Positions 27,044 through 35,800 of a DNA stretch of 64,000 nt are shown in pieces. Below the pieces are notes generated by a model, which saw only the letters and a program-made list of their open reading frames with translations, made no database searches and was not told where the DNA came from. How positions within the stretch are numbered: the first letter of the stretch is position 1; every line of letters starts with the position of its first letter. The stretch comes from Fibrobacter sp. (lineage in GTDB: Bacteria > Fibrobacterota > Fibrobacteria > Fibrobacterales > Fibrobacteraceae), in NCBI GenBank assembly GCA_017526585.1, contig JAFXRC010000037.1:62001-126000 (forward strand), given 5' to 3'. The position numbers and the translations under genes are program-made.

Positions 27044-28429
27044 ATGTCGAGTTTGAATTCCGAGCGCCTCAATTCTTTTGGAACCGCAAGCATCCCCAAG
27101 CTGGTGCTGCAGTTTTCCGTCCCCGCCATCATCAGTATGCTGGTAAACGCCCTCTACAATGTAGTGGACCGTTTCTTCGTGGGGCAGGGAGTCGGCAGCC
27201 TCGGCATCGCAGGCATCACGCTGTGCTTTCCGATTTGCCTATTTATAATGGCGATGTCGATGATGGTGGGCGTAGGCGGAAACACACTCTTCGCCATCCG
27301 CCTCGGGCAAAAGAAGTACATCCAGGCAAGCATCATCCTGAACAATTCCTTCTCGCTTTTGATCCTGATGGCAATCGGCACGTTTACGCTCGGTGAAATT
27401 TTCATGGTGCCGCTCCTTAAGCTGTTCGGAGCTAGCGAGCAGACTCTCCCCGTGGCAAGCAGCTACATGCGCATACTCCTATGCGGCGCAGTGTTCCAGA
27501 CTATCGCTCCGGGCATGAACCACTTCATCCGCAGCATGGGGCACCCGAAAACGGCGATGTTCCGCGAAATCATCGGCGCCGTCACGAACATTATCCTCGA
27601 CTGGATTTTCATCATGAAGTTCCACTGGGGAATCGAAGGCGCCGCCTGGGCAACCATCACATCGCAGCTGGTCGCGTCCGCACTTATCACGCAGTTCTTT
27701 GTCAAGAAGTCGTCGCCCATCAAGATACGCTGGCGGCACATGAAGCTTAGGCTTCCCTACGTCCGCAAAATCTACATTCTCGGTCTCCCGCCTTCCGTGA
27801 TGCAGGTTTGCAACAGCCTGATGAACGCGATTCTTGCATGGAGCCTCACCACCTACGGAAACATCAGCGTAAAGTCCACCGGAGTGCTTTCAGGTGGCGA
27901 CATGGCGATTTCGGCATTCGGCATCACCAACAGCATCGTCTGCATTGTAATTCTTCCGCTGCTTGGATTTGTGCACGGCACGCAGCCAATCATCGGCTAC
28001 AATTACGGAGCACGCCTCAACGCCCGCGTCAAGGAGACGCTCAAGTTCACGTTCATCTACGCGGGCAGCTTTATGTTTATCACATGGGCGATCCTCATGT
28101 GGCAAGCAGAGGCATTCGTGGCACCGTTTGCTCCGAACGATCCTGAGCTCATCAAGCTTTCCGCCTGGGCGATGCGCATTTTCGCCGCAGCATTCTTCAT
28201 GATTCCCTTCGGCATGGTTTCCGGCAACTTTTTCCAGGGTACAGGAAAGGCGTTCAGAGCCATGTTCCTGAACGCCTGCCGTCAAGTGATTCTACTAATT
28301 CCCTTCCTGCTCATCCTTCCGCATTTCTTTGAGCTGAAGGGCGTGTTCATGGCGCAGCCCATTGCAGACACCGGAGCCGCCATCATCGGGCTTGCCATGC
28401 TTTGGCATGAACTGAAGAAGCTGAAGTAG
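27044..28429 (+). CDS. MATE-family multidrug/metabolite exporter
   Basis: A 461-residue protein with twelve predicted membrane helices and the MATE (NorM/DinF-like) pattern: 'FSVPAIISMLVNALYNVVDR' at the start and 'PIIGYNYGA' in the second half. MATE proteins export cationic compounds using Na+ or H+ gradients. The N-terminus resembles MepA-type members. It begins 33 bases after the GGDEF gene, in the same direction. A second, divergent MATE gene lies at 43163-44494. Confidence 0.9.
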   Translation: MSSLNSERLNSFGTASIPKLVLQFSVPAIISMLVNALYNVVDRFFVGQGVGSLGIAGITLCFPICLFIMAMSMMVGVGGNTLFAIRLGQKKYIQASIILNNSFSLLILMAIGTFTLGEIFMVPLLKLFGASEQTLPVASSYMRILLCGAVFQTIAPGMNHFIRSMGHPKTAMFREIIGAVTNIILDWIFIMKFHWGIEGAAWATITSQLVASALITQFFVKKSSPIKIRWRHMKLRLPYVRKIYILGLPPSVMQVCNSLMNAILAWSLTTYGNISVKSTGVLSGGDMAISAFGITNSIVCIVILPLLGFVHGTQPIIGYNYGARLNARVKETLKFTFIYAGSFMFITWAILMWQAEAFVAPFAPNDPELIKLSAWAMRIFAAAFFMIPFGMVSGNFFQGTGKAFRAMFLNACRQVILLIPFLLILPHFFELKGVFMAQPIADTGAAIIGLAMLWHELKKLK

Positions 28430-28486
28430 CAGAGATACTTGTACATTTTTTATTTTGTCTATGCAAGCACTCAATTGGAGGTGATG

Positions 28487-29437
28487 ATGGATATCGAGTA
28501 TCTGTTACTGTTACAGAATTTTAGGAACGCGATCAACGACGCACTCACACCGTTCCTAGAAATGATTTCACTTTATGCAATTACTACCCTGTGCATCGTT
28601 CCCGCATTCGTGTACTGGTGCGTAAGCAAGCGCATGGGACTTTTCACCTTTACGGCATGGTCGATCACGACAGCCTTCAACGCAACGCTCAAGCTGACCG
28701 TCTGCGCCTACCGTCCCTGGATTCGCGACGCGAGAATCCTCCCCGCAGGAGACGCCATCGCCACGGCGGGCGGTTACTCATTCCCCAGCGGACACACGAC
28801 TACGGCAACGCCCATTTACGGAAGCTTCGCGGCAAATCTCTGGAAGCGCATGCGCTTCGCCGCCTTCATCTGCATCGCGGGCATTCTTCTGACCGGATTC
28901 TCTCGCAACTACCTGGGCGTTCACACGCCGCAAGACGTGTTGGTGGGACTTGCTGAAAGTTGCCTTTTCATCTTTGCGACCATCAAGATTTTCAAGTACC
29001 TCGACGCGCACCCCGAAAAGGAAAAATGGTTCCTGCTTGCCGGATTCGTCATCGGCTGGATTCTCCTCGCCTACGTCACTTTCAAGCCCTACCATGTAGA
29101 CTATGTGAACGGGAAAATTCTCGTAGACCCGCAACGCATGATGATCGACGCCTACGGCGACATCGGTCAGCTGATATTCTTCTGCGTCGCTCGATTTATC
29201 GACAAGACCTGGATTAAGTTTAAAGCCGAGTTCAACAAGAAAAACGTCGCCTACGGAATTATCGGCGCTGTTCTTCTGTTCTTTATCATCAGTCTCGCCA
29301 GTGGACACGGTTCTTCGACCGCATCGGCACAGGCACAGCAGTGGGGCAAGTTCGCCGCACGCGGTTTCCTGATTTTCTACGTCATGGTATTGTGGCCGTT
29401 GGTGATGAAGCTCTTGAATAAGAAAAGCCGGGGCTAG
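28487..29437 (+). CDS. PAP2-superfamily membrane phosphatase
   Basis: This 316-residue integral membrane protein has the three PAP2 motifs: 'KLTVCAYRPW' (KxxxxxxRP), 'PSGHTTTA' (PSGH) and 'SRNYLGVHTPQDV' (SRxxxxxHxxxD). Such enzymes dephosphorylate lipid phosphates such as undecaprenyl pyrophosphate or phosphatidate at the outer face of the inner membrane. The ATG at 28487 is chosen because GGAGGTG ends a few bases upstream; the ATG directly before it would be too close. The lipid substrate is not evident. Confidence 0.88.
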   Translation: MDIEYLLLLQNFRNAINDALTPFLEMISLYAITTLCIVPAFVYWCVSKRMGLFTFTAWSITTAFNATLKLTVCAYRPWIRDARILPAGDAIATAGGYSFPSGHTTTATPIYGSFAANLWKRMRFAAFICIAGILLTGFSRNYLGVHTPQDVLVGLAESCLFIFATIKIFKYLDAHPEKEKWFLLAGFVIGWILLAYVTFKPYHVDYVNGKILVDPQRMMIDAYGDIGQLIFFCVARFIDKTWIKFKAEFNKKNVAYGIIGAVLLFFIISLASGHGSSTASAQAQQWGKFAARGFLIFYVMVLWPLVMKLLNKKSRG

Positions 29438-29443
29438 CCCGGC
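29427..29443. terminator. Hairpin between convergent PAP2 and L,D-transpeptidase genes
   Basis: GCCGGG and CCCGGC form a stem that overlaps the PAP2 stop codon. There is no T-tract, so it may work as a bidirectional 3' hairpin. Confidence 0.4.
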
Positions 29444-29474
29444 ATGACAAATGCAGATTAGCCGTTCATAGACG

Positions 29475-30221
29475 CTAGAAACTTCCGCCGAGATTTTCGA
29501 GGGAGTCAATAATCACGACGCAGTCCTTGGAAACATTGCGCATCACAAAACGCATCATGTCCAGGGGAATAGCCACGCATCCACCCGTATAGGGCTTGCG
29601 ATCGCCAAACACGTGCAGGAAAATCGCAGAACCCTTGCCCGGTTCGCCTTTTGCATTGTAGCTGATATTCAGGCAATACTGGTAGTGAATCGGATAGTCG
29701 GCAATGCGTTCGCTTTTTTCCTTGTCCAAGTCGGGATAGTCCTTGAGGCTCACCAGTTCATTGTAGTGCATGCCCTTACGCTCATCGCCAGACCAGTAAG
29801 TATTGCTATCTGCCTTGGTGTATTCGAAAGCGGTTCCCGGGTCGTCGGAATTGCCGAAAGCCTTGTTGAAGGTGAACGTGCCCACGGGAGTCTTACCGTC
29901 GCCTTCCTTCGTTTTACCGAGACCGTTTTTGCCGATAAAGCCCGGGGTGGACATGATCATCTGCCACTTGCCCGACTTGTCTTTTTCGTGCATCGAAATC
30001 CACGCCGTGGTTCCCTCGTAGGCAGCCACCACGAATATCTGCTTGGCCGTATCGGCCACGAGCAGCTTCGTCACCCATTCCGGAGACGGTTCGGCGGTAA
30101 ACACCTTCGTCTCAGGGAACTTCACTTCGGGAATACTGACCTCGACTGAGGAAGAGTCGTCGGAGCAGGCCGTAAACGCAGCCATGAGAGAAAGCAACGC
30201 AATGGAGAAAAGTTTTTTCAT
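29475..30221 (-). CDS. YkuD-type L,D-transpeptidase lipoprotein
   Basis: A 248-residue lipoprotein (lipobox 'FTAC', C19, then SDDSSS). The catalytic YkuD motif is 'FLHVFGDRKPYTGGCVAIP', with H203 and the nucleophile C215. L,D-transpeptidases form 3-3 peptidoglycan crosslinks or attach proteins to the wall in the periplasm. The ATG at 30221 is supported by GAGGTG 7 bases upstream; an upstream GTG has no such site. It lies 24 bases after a small lipoprotein gene and is probably cotranscribed with it. Confidence 0.9.
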   Translation of the reverse strand: MKKLFSIALLSLMAAFTACSDDSSSVEVSIPEVKFPETKVFTAEPSPEWVTKLLVADTAKQIFVVAAYEGTTAWISMHEKDKSGKWQMIMSTPGFIGKNGLGKTKEGDGKTPVGTFTFNKAFGNSDDPGTAFEYTKADSNTYWSGDERKGMHYNELVSLKDYPDLDKEKSERIADYPIHYQYCLNISYNAKGEPGKGSAIFLHVFGDRKPYTGGCVAIPLDMMRFVMRNVSKDCVVIIDSLENLGGSF

Positions 30222-30245
30222 CTTAAACACCTCGAAGTCACCGAA

Positions 30246-30731
30246 CTAATACAGCTTCTTCATGTCGGTGAGTTCGCCACCCTTTTCGTGGAAAAGAACG
30301 AGCGAGCCGCCCTGAAGTTTCTTGAAGAGGGCCGTAAGCTTTGCAACGGCGTCAGCCTCCTCAAAGCCAATTTCATTGTAAGCGGTTTCGCCAATGACGA
30401 TCCCCACATTGACCATGTCGGGAGATTTGCGGCGCAGGTAGTTGAGGAAGTCTTCATCGTTGTTGAGAATATCCGTCGCCGTAGGCTTTTCGAGTTCCGC
30501 CGGATCGCGGGTACTCACCAGAAGCGGGTACATGTTGTCGGCGATGGCCTGTTTGGAATTCAGGTAGAAAGTGTTCCCTACAAACAAGCTAATGGAATCG
30601 TTCAGCACCTGGCGCACTTCCACCATGATATCGCTCTGGGAGGACGCTTCCTGAATTTCAAGTTTAGACGGACCACAGGCCATCAAGGCAAGCGACACGA
30701 CCGACAGAACCGCAAGGGCAAATTTTTTCAT
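30246..30731 (-). CDS. Small lipoprotein of unknown function
   Basis: The 161-residue protein has a lipoprotein signal peptide ('VSLALMACGPS'). The mature part is mostly alpha/beta with no cysteine and contains 'VNVGIVIGETAYNEIGFEEA' near residue 108. I recognise no family. It precedes the L,D-transpeptidase by 24 bases in the same direction, which suggests joint expression and a periplasmic or outer-membrane site, but no more. Confidence 0.7.
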   Translation of the reverse strand: MKKFALAVLSVVSLALMACGPSKLEIQEASSQSDIMVEVRQVLNDSISLFVGNTFYLNSKQAIADNMYPLLVSTRDPAELEKPTATDILNNDEDFLNYLRRKSPDMVNVGIVIGETAYNEIGFEEADAVAKLTALFKKLQGGSLVLFHEKGGELTDMKKLY

Positions 30732-30839
30732 TGTAGACCTCTTTGTTTTCTAGCAAAGATATACTTTTTTTGAGCAAATGAGCAAAAAATTTATCTTGAA
30801 CCCGCAATTTTAGTGTTTTTTTGGCTTTTTCGGCACAAA

Positions 30840-31637
30840 CTACTTGTGCAGAATGTGGAGCGCACGGTCGATCAGTTCGGGTTTCAATCCGAAAATGCGG
30901 CTCAGGGTTTCTACGCGGGCAGACTCTTCAATCTTTTCGATACGGGAGCCATTGGCGTCGCGGGTCACAAGATTTCCCTTTTGGTAATAGTACTGCACTC
31001 CCCGTTCGCGGTCAAGACGGTTCAGCACCGGGTAGGTCATCATCTCACGGTAAAAGCTTTCGTTCCAGTGCTGCTTGAACTCTTCTACAGATACGCCTTC
31101 GACGGGGTATTCGAAGCGGAGTTTCATCGGGCCCCCGGCACCGCCCGTCCATAGTTCCATGCTCGATGCATCGGGCCGCACTAGGCGCACGCTGTTGGGA
31201 ACGAGCGGGAAAAACGCTTCGCCCGTACCGAACGGCGGCGGGAGCGGAATCGGAAGCGGATCAAAAATCAAGTAGCCGGGATCAAAGAGATATTCGGCTT
31301 TTTGGATTGCCGCGCCTTCGGCTCGCAATGACGAATCTGTATCGTCCGGCAGGATCAAGGCGCAATGGATGTTCTTCTCTTTACGCTTGTGGCCCATCAC
31401 CAGGCGAGGGCTTAGTCCCATGTCACGGAACACCTGGTACAGGTGCCAAGTCATGCTGAAGCAGGTGCCGCCACCCATCCACGCATCGACATCGTTCTGA
31501 AAGCTGTCGTCAAGCTTTTGTGCAGCGGTAGAACTCCCCGTCGATTCCAGGCGAATGATTTTCGTCAGGTTCTCGTAGGTGACTTTGGACAACTTATCGC
31601 AGGTGTCCTGAATTTTTTTCCACTGTTCGGGGAGCAT
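30840..31637 (-). CDS. Arylamine N-acetyltransferase-like protein
   Basis: This 265-residue cytoplasmic protein has the NAT layout. 'YENLTKII' precedes the catalytic cysteine in 'GGGTCFSMTWHLYQVFRDMG' (about 55-75), the histidine is in 'NIHCALIL', and an acidic residue is in 'YLFDPGYL', matching the Cys-His-Asp triad. NATs move acetyl from acetyl-CoA to arylamines, but bacterial relatives often build natural products, so the substrate is open. The stretch DSSLRAEGAAIQKAE just after 'LPDD' is encoded by a known type of dispersed repeat (31304-31332) and looks like an in-frame insertion between two beta strands. Confidence 0.72.
   Translation of the reverse strand: MLPEQWKKIQDTCDKLSKVTYENLTKIIRLESTGSSTAAQKLDDSFQNDVDAWMGGGTCFSMTWHLYQVFRDMGLSPRLVMGHKRKEKNIHCALILPDDTDSSLRAEGAAIQKAEYLFDPGYLIFDPLPIPLPPPFGTGEAFFPLVPNSVRLVRPDASSMELWTGGAGGPMKLRFEYPVEGVSVEEFKQHWNESFYREMMTYPVLNRLDRERGVQYYYQKGNLVTRDANGSRIEKIEESARVETLSRIFGLKPELIDRALHILHK
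31304..31332. repeat. Palindromic repeat inside a coding sequence
   Basis: GGATTGCCGCGCCTTCGGC followed by TCGCAATGAC carries a GCC/GGC-centred hairpin. The wording matches the widespread intergenic 'GTCATTGCGAGCG...GCAATCC' repeat. Here it is read in frame within the NAT-like gene. Confidence 0.55.
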
Positions 31638-31655
31638 GTTGTAAAGATAAAAAAA

Positions 31656-31973
31656 CTAGAGCAAAAGCATCATGCCGTCGACGCCGAGAACGGTGAGGCA
31701 TGCCACCACGGCAACGCCCACAAGGCCACGACCAAGGAGCGATGCGACGACTGCCGCCACTAGGGCACACGCCCCCGAAAGCATGCTGTTCGTCGAATAG
31801 AAAATCGCAGGCACGGTCATTGCAGCAAGCACCGTGTAGGGCACATACGAAAGGAACGAACGCCAGAAGCGGCTCTTGATTTTTCCCTTGAGAAGAATAA
31901 ACGGAACGGCGCGCAACAGGTAGGTAACGCCCGACATCACGAGCAAGAACAGAGCGTAATCTTTCAGATTCAT
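31656..31973 (-). CDS. azlD: AzlD-type branched-chain amino acid exporter subunit
   Basis: This 105-residue membrane protein with about four helices matches AzlD by size, by 'VTYLLRAVPFILL' near the N-terminus and by its position directly after azlC. AzlCD exports branched-chain amino acids across the inner membrane. Its ATG overlaps the azlC stop (ATGA), so translation is coupled. Confidence 0.88.
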   Translation of the reverse strand: MNLKDYALFLLVMSGVTYLLRAVPFILLKGKIKSRFWRSFLSYVPYTVLAAMTVPAIFYSTNSMLSGACALVAAVVASLLGRGLVGVAVVACLTVLGVDGMMLLL

Positions 31974-32695
31974 GCTTCCTCCTTGCAGGTTCTGTCATCC
32001 GTTTCATCTAAATCCTTTATCGGGAAAAAGGCTGCGCCAAGGAGCGATGCCACCAGGGCGCAGATGATGATCGCAAAGCCGACCGTGACGCCGCTAAGGG
32101 CGGGCACATACTTGAACGCAAAGCTGCACGCAATCGCAATAAGCACCGCAATGAGCGTCGGACGATGCACCTTCATTTGCGGGACAACAATCGCTACGAA
32201 CATTCCGTAAAGGGCGACCCCCAGGGCGTTCGTCACAATCGCCGGAAGAATTTCACCACAAATAGCACCGCACATCGTTCCCGAAGACCAGCCAATGTAC
32301 GGGAGCACCATGAGCCCCGCAAAATAACGCGCCGTCACAGGTTCAGTTTGGCTTACCGCAAGGGCGTAGATTTCATCGGTAATGCCTGTCGCAAGAAGCA
32401 GACGCTTGAACAAGCCAAAATTCGGCGCCACCTTCTGCGACAAGGATATCGCCATCAGGCTGTAGCGCAAGTTAATAAAGAATGTGGCAATCGCCATTTC
32501 GATGAATGTGCCAGCGGCATCGGACATGATCTGGAGCCCCGCGAACTGCCCCGCCGAAGTAAGGTTCGTCATCGAGATAAAGGTGACCAGAGGCCAACTC
32601 AACAACTTGGAGCCGGCGATTCCAAATGAAAATGACACGGCAAAGTAGCCGAGACCAATCGGGAGACCGTCCTTGACACCGTTAGAAAATTTCAT
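31970..32695 (-). CDS. azlC: AzlC-type branched-chain amino acid exporter subunit
   Basis: The 241-residue multi-helix protein begins 'MKFSNGVKDGLPIGLGYFAV' and contains 'FINLRYSLMAISLSQKV' and 'GITDEIYALAV', hallmarks of AzlC (the large subunit of the AzlCD/YgaZH exporter). The ATG at 32695 is preferred over an upstream start that would add a non-conserved leader. It is coupled to azlD. Confidence 0.9.
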   Translation of the reverse strand: MKFSNGVKDGLPIGLGYFAVSFSFGIAGSKLLSWPLVTFISMTNLTSAGQFAGLQIMSDAAGTFIEMAIATFFINLRYSLMAISLSQKVAPNFGLFKRLLLATGITDEIYALAVSQTEPVTARYFAGLMVLPYIGWSSGTMCGAICGEILPAIVTNALGVALYGMFVAIVVPQMKVHRPTLIAVLIAIACSFAFKYVPALSGVTVGFAIIICALVASLLGAAFFPIKDLDETDDRTCKEEA

Positions 32696-32785
32696 GCGAC
32701 AAATATAGAAAAAATCAACAGCAGAATTATGCAAATATGCAAATTTATGCAAAAATTGTAAACAGGTCTAGAGAAATGAGCACCA

Positions 32786-32816
32786 AAAAGGAAAATGCCC
32801 GACATCATGCCGGGCA
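32786..32816 (-). terminator. Terminator of the giant secreted protein gene
   Basis: On the minus strand TGCCCG and CGGGCA form a stem with a 9-base loop, followed by TTTTCCTTTTT. It lies 27 bases after the stop at 32843. Confidence 0.75.
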
Positions 32817-32842
32817 CATCTCAACGTTCGAGTTACGAAAGA

Positions 32843-35800
32843 TTACTTCACCACGATTCTTGCAGAACGCACGGCGCCGTCGGTTGCGATACGCACAAGG
32901 TAGGAGCCTTGCGGCAACTGGCCAAGATCAAAGGTGCCGGAACCTGCAACATGGTCGCGGTAGGTCACAATCAGGTTACCCATCATGTCGAAGACCTGCA
33001 CGCGAACGGCAGAAGATTTCGACAGAGCGACCGTGAGCTTGTTGTCGGTAAAGCCGAACTTGAATGCGTTCGCCGCGGCAAAGACGCTGGTCGTGCCTTC
33101 GCTGCTGCTCGATTCATCCACACTGCTACTGGATTCTTCAGCGGAGCTAGACGATTCCGCAGCGCTGCTGCTGGACTGAGAAGAACTTGAAATTTCCGGC
33201 TCGGAGACATTCAAGACAATGGAATAGACCGTGCCGCGAATGGTCACCTTTTCTGTATAGGTTCCCGGCTGGACATGCTCCGGAACGGTACCCGTGACAG
33301 TGAACTTGCCATCGATGATGTCGCTGAAATCCAAGTAGTACATGCCCCAGTTGCGCGTATACGAATCCACATTTTCAAATGTGATCGGTTCGATTTCGCC
33401 ACCCACCACAGGGGATTGCTGGATTTCGCCCGTCACGACCACCTGAATTCCTTCAGAGGAGCTACTCGATTCTTCGGAGCTAGAGCTCGTTTCTTCAGAA
33501 CTGCTAGAGGCTTCGCTACTGCTAGAAACTTCAGGTTCAGAGCTAGAGGATTCGGGTTCTTCGGAGCTAGACGATTTTTCGCTGCTGCTCGATTCTTCTG
33601 CGCTGGAGCTGGAAGCTTCGGAACTGGAGCTTAGCTCTTCGCTAGAAGAAGACGCCTCGGAACTAGAGCTGATCTCTTCGCTTGAACTCGATTCCGCTTC
33701 GGAAGAGCTGCTCGCTTCGCTGCTACTAGACTCAGCCTCAGAAGAACTGCTCGTCTCGCTGCTGCTAGAAACTTCAATCTCGGAGCTAGAGGACGCAGGT
33801 TCCTCGGAACTCGACGATTCCGGTTCTTCGGAGCTCGACGATTCTTCGCTACTGCTAGACTCTTCTTCGCTGGAGCTGGAAGTTTCGGAGCTCGAAGATT
33901 CCTCGGAGCTAGAACTAATCTCTTCGCTAGAGGAGCTTGCCTCGCTCGAAGAGGATGTCTCGCTGCTGCTCGACACTTCTACACTAGAACTCGATTCTTC
34001 AGAACTGCTAGAAGTTTCACTGCTGCTAGAAACTTCAATCTCGGAGCTAGAGGACTCGGGTTCTTCGGAGCTCGACGATTCCGATTCTTCGGAGCTCGAA
34101 GACTGTGTCACCGTAATCCGCCCTGTCGTAGAAGTGTTGTTGTCTATACCCGTCACATCAACCGTAAAGACATACTCCTGTGCCGCAGCATCCACATCAA
34201 CTCGTCCGAATATTTTGAACACCTTCGCATTTTCATCGAGCACCGCATCAAGTCCTGAAGGCAATCCCGACACTTCAGCACTTTCCAAATTCTCGTACCT
34301 ATAGACAATCGGTTCTATCGTATCCCCCGCCATCACGGTCTGCACCGAGTCGCCACCAGCAAGCACAAACCTCGTTTCCTTGGACTTGTGCTTCACAATA
34401 ATCTTGATACTAGCAGAATCATCATTGTCAGCGCCGTACACATTTACCTTCACCGTATACTCACTGTCGCGGAGATTTTCATCTACCGCACCACGAATCG
34501 TGAGAGTCTTATTCGTCTTGTCCTTATAGATGTTGATTTCTCCACTGGGTAGTCCTTCAACAGAGGCCGAAGTCATATTGGCATACTTGAACACGACCGG
34601 AACCACTTCGGAGCCCGCCATCACGGTCTGCTCGGCAGGGCCTTCCACAAGTTCAATGGTCGTCATCGCGGGCTTGTGTTTCACCACAATCTTGCCTGTC
34701 ACTTCCGTATCCGAGTCAATGCCCGTTACAGAGATCGTGTAAGTCCATGTCGAATCCGAAAGGCCTTCGGCAACCCTGCCCGAGAGCGTGTAGGTTTTCG
34801 CCTTTTCATCAAAGTCGGCTTGAATTCCTTTCGGAAGGTTTGTCGCCTTGGCCGCCTTGATGTTTTCATACCTGTAGACAATTGGCTGTATGGTATCGCC
34901 TGCCGTCACTGTTTGCGCGGCATTGTCACTAATGAGCGTAAACACAGGCACAACAGGCTTATGAGACACGATAATCTTTACAGAGACAGACGCATCGTTA
35001 TCGGCGCCAGTCACATTTATCGTCACAATGTATTCTTTATCTTGCAGAGAATCTGCAACGGTTCCAGAAATCACCACAATCTCTTTCGTCTCATCAATTT
35101 CGGATGAGATCCCCGCAGGAATACCATCCACCTTGACGGATTTTGCATTGGCATAGCTAAACACCAGTGTTTCAATCTTATCGCCCGCAGTCACCGTTTG
35201 ATCAGCAGAACCCTCGGTAAGCGTCACCGTCGTTGTCTTCGGCTGATGTTTTACGACAATATTCGCTGTTGCAGAAGCATTGTTATCCGGGCCAACAACA
35301 TCCACTGTCACCGTGTATGTACTGTCCGAAAGCGCCGAATCTACCTCGCCAGAAACAGTCACCATCTGTTTTTCCTTATCCACCACAGCCGAAAGACCCT
35401 TAGGGAATCCATAGGTGGCAATAGAATCCGCGTGTTCATACTTGAACACGAGCGATTCAATCTTATTGCCCGCAGTCACCGTCTGTTCAGCAGAACCCCC
35501 GGCAAGCGTCACCGTCGTCGTCACCGGCTTATGCTTCACGATAATTTTACCCGTTACAACAAGGCTCGTATCAGATCCATGCGCCGTAATGGTGTAGTCA
35601 TACTCATGGTCTGTAAGAGTATCAGCAACCGCCCCGACAATCGCATAAGTCGTTGACGTATCGTCCGTCACCAGTTTCAACCCCTGCGGAACACCACTTA
35701 ATTCAGCTCTCACCACATTTGCATATTCATAGACAATCGGTCGAATTGCATTGCCCGCCGTCACCGTTTGCGAGTCATTGTTACTAATGAGCGTAAATAC

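Noticed and set aside
33455..34110. Repetitive DNA that at first looks like a CRISPR-type or minisatellite array
   Set aside because: There are no fixed-length direct repeats with unique spacers. The repetition is explained by Ser/Glu codons of a protein linker.
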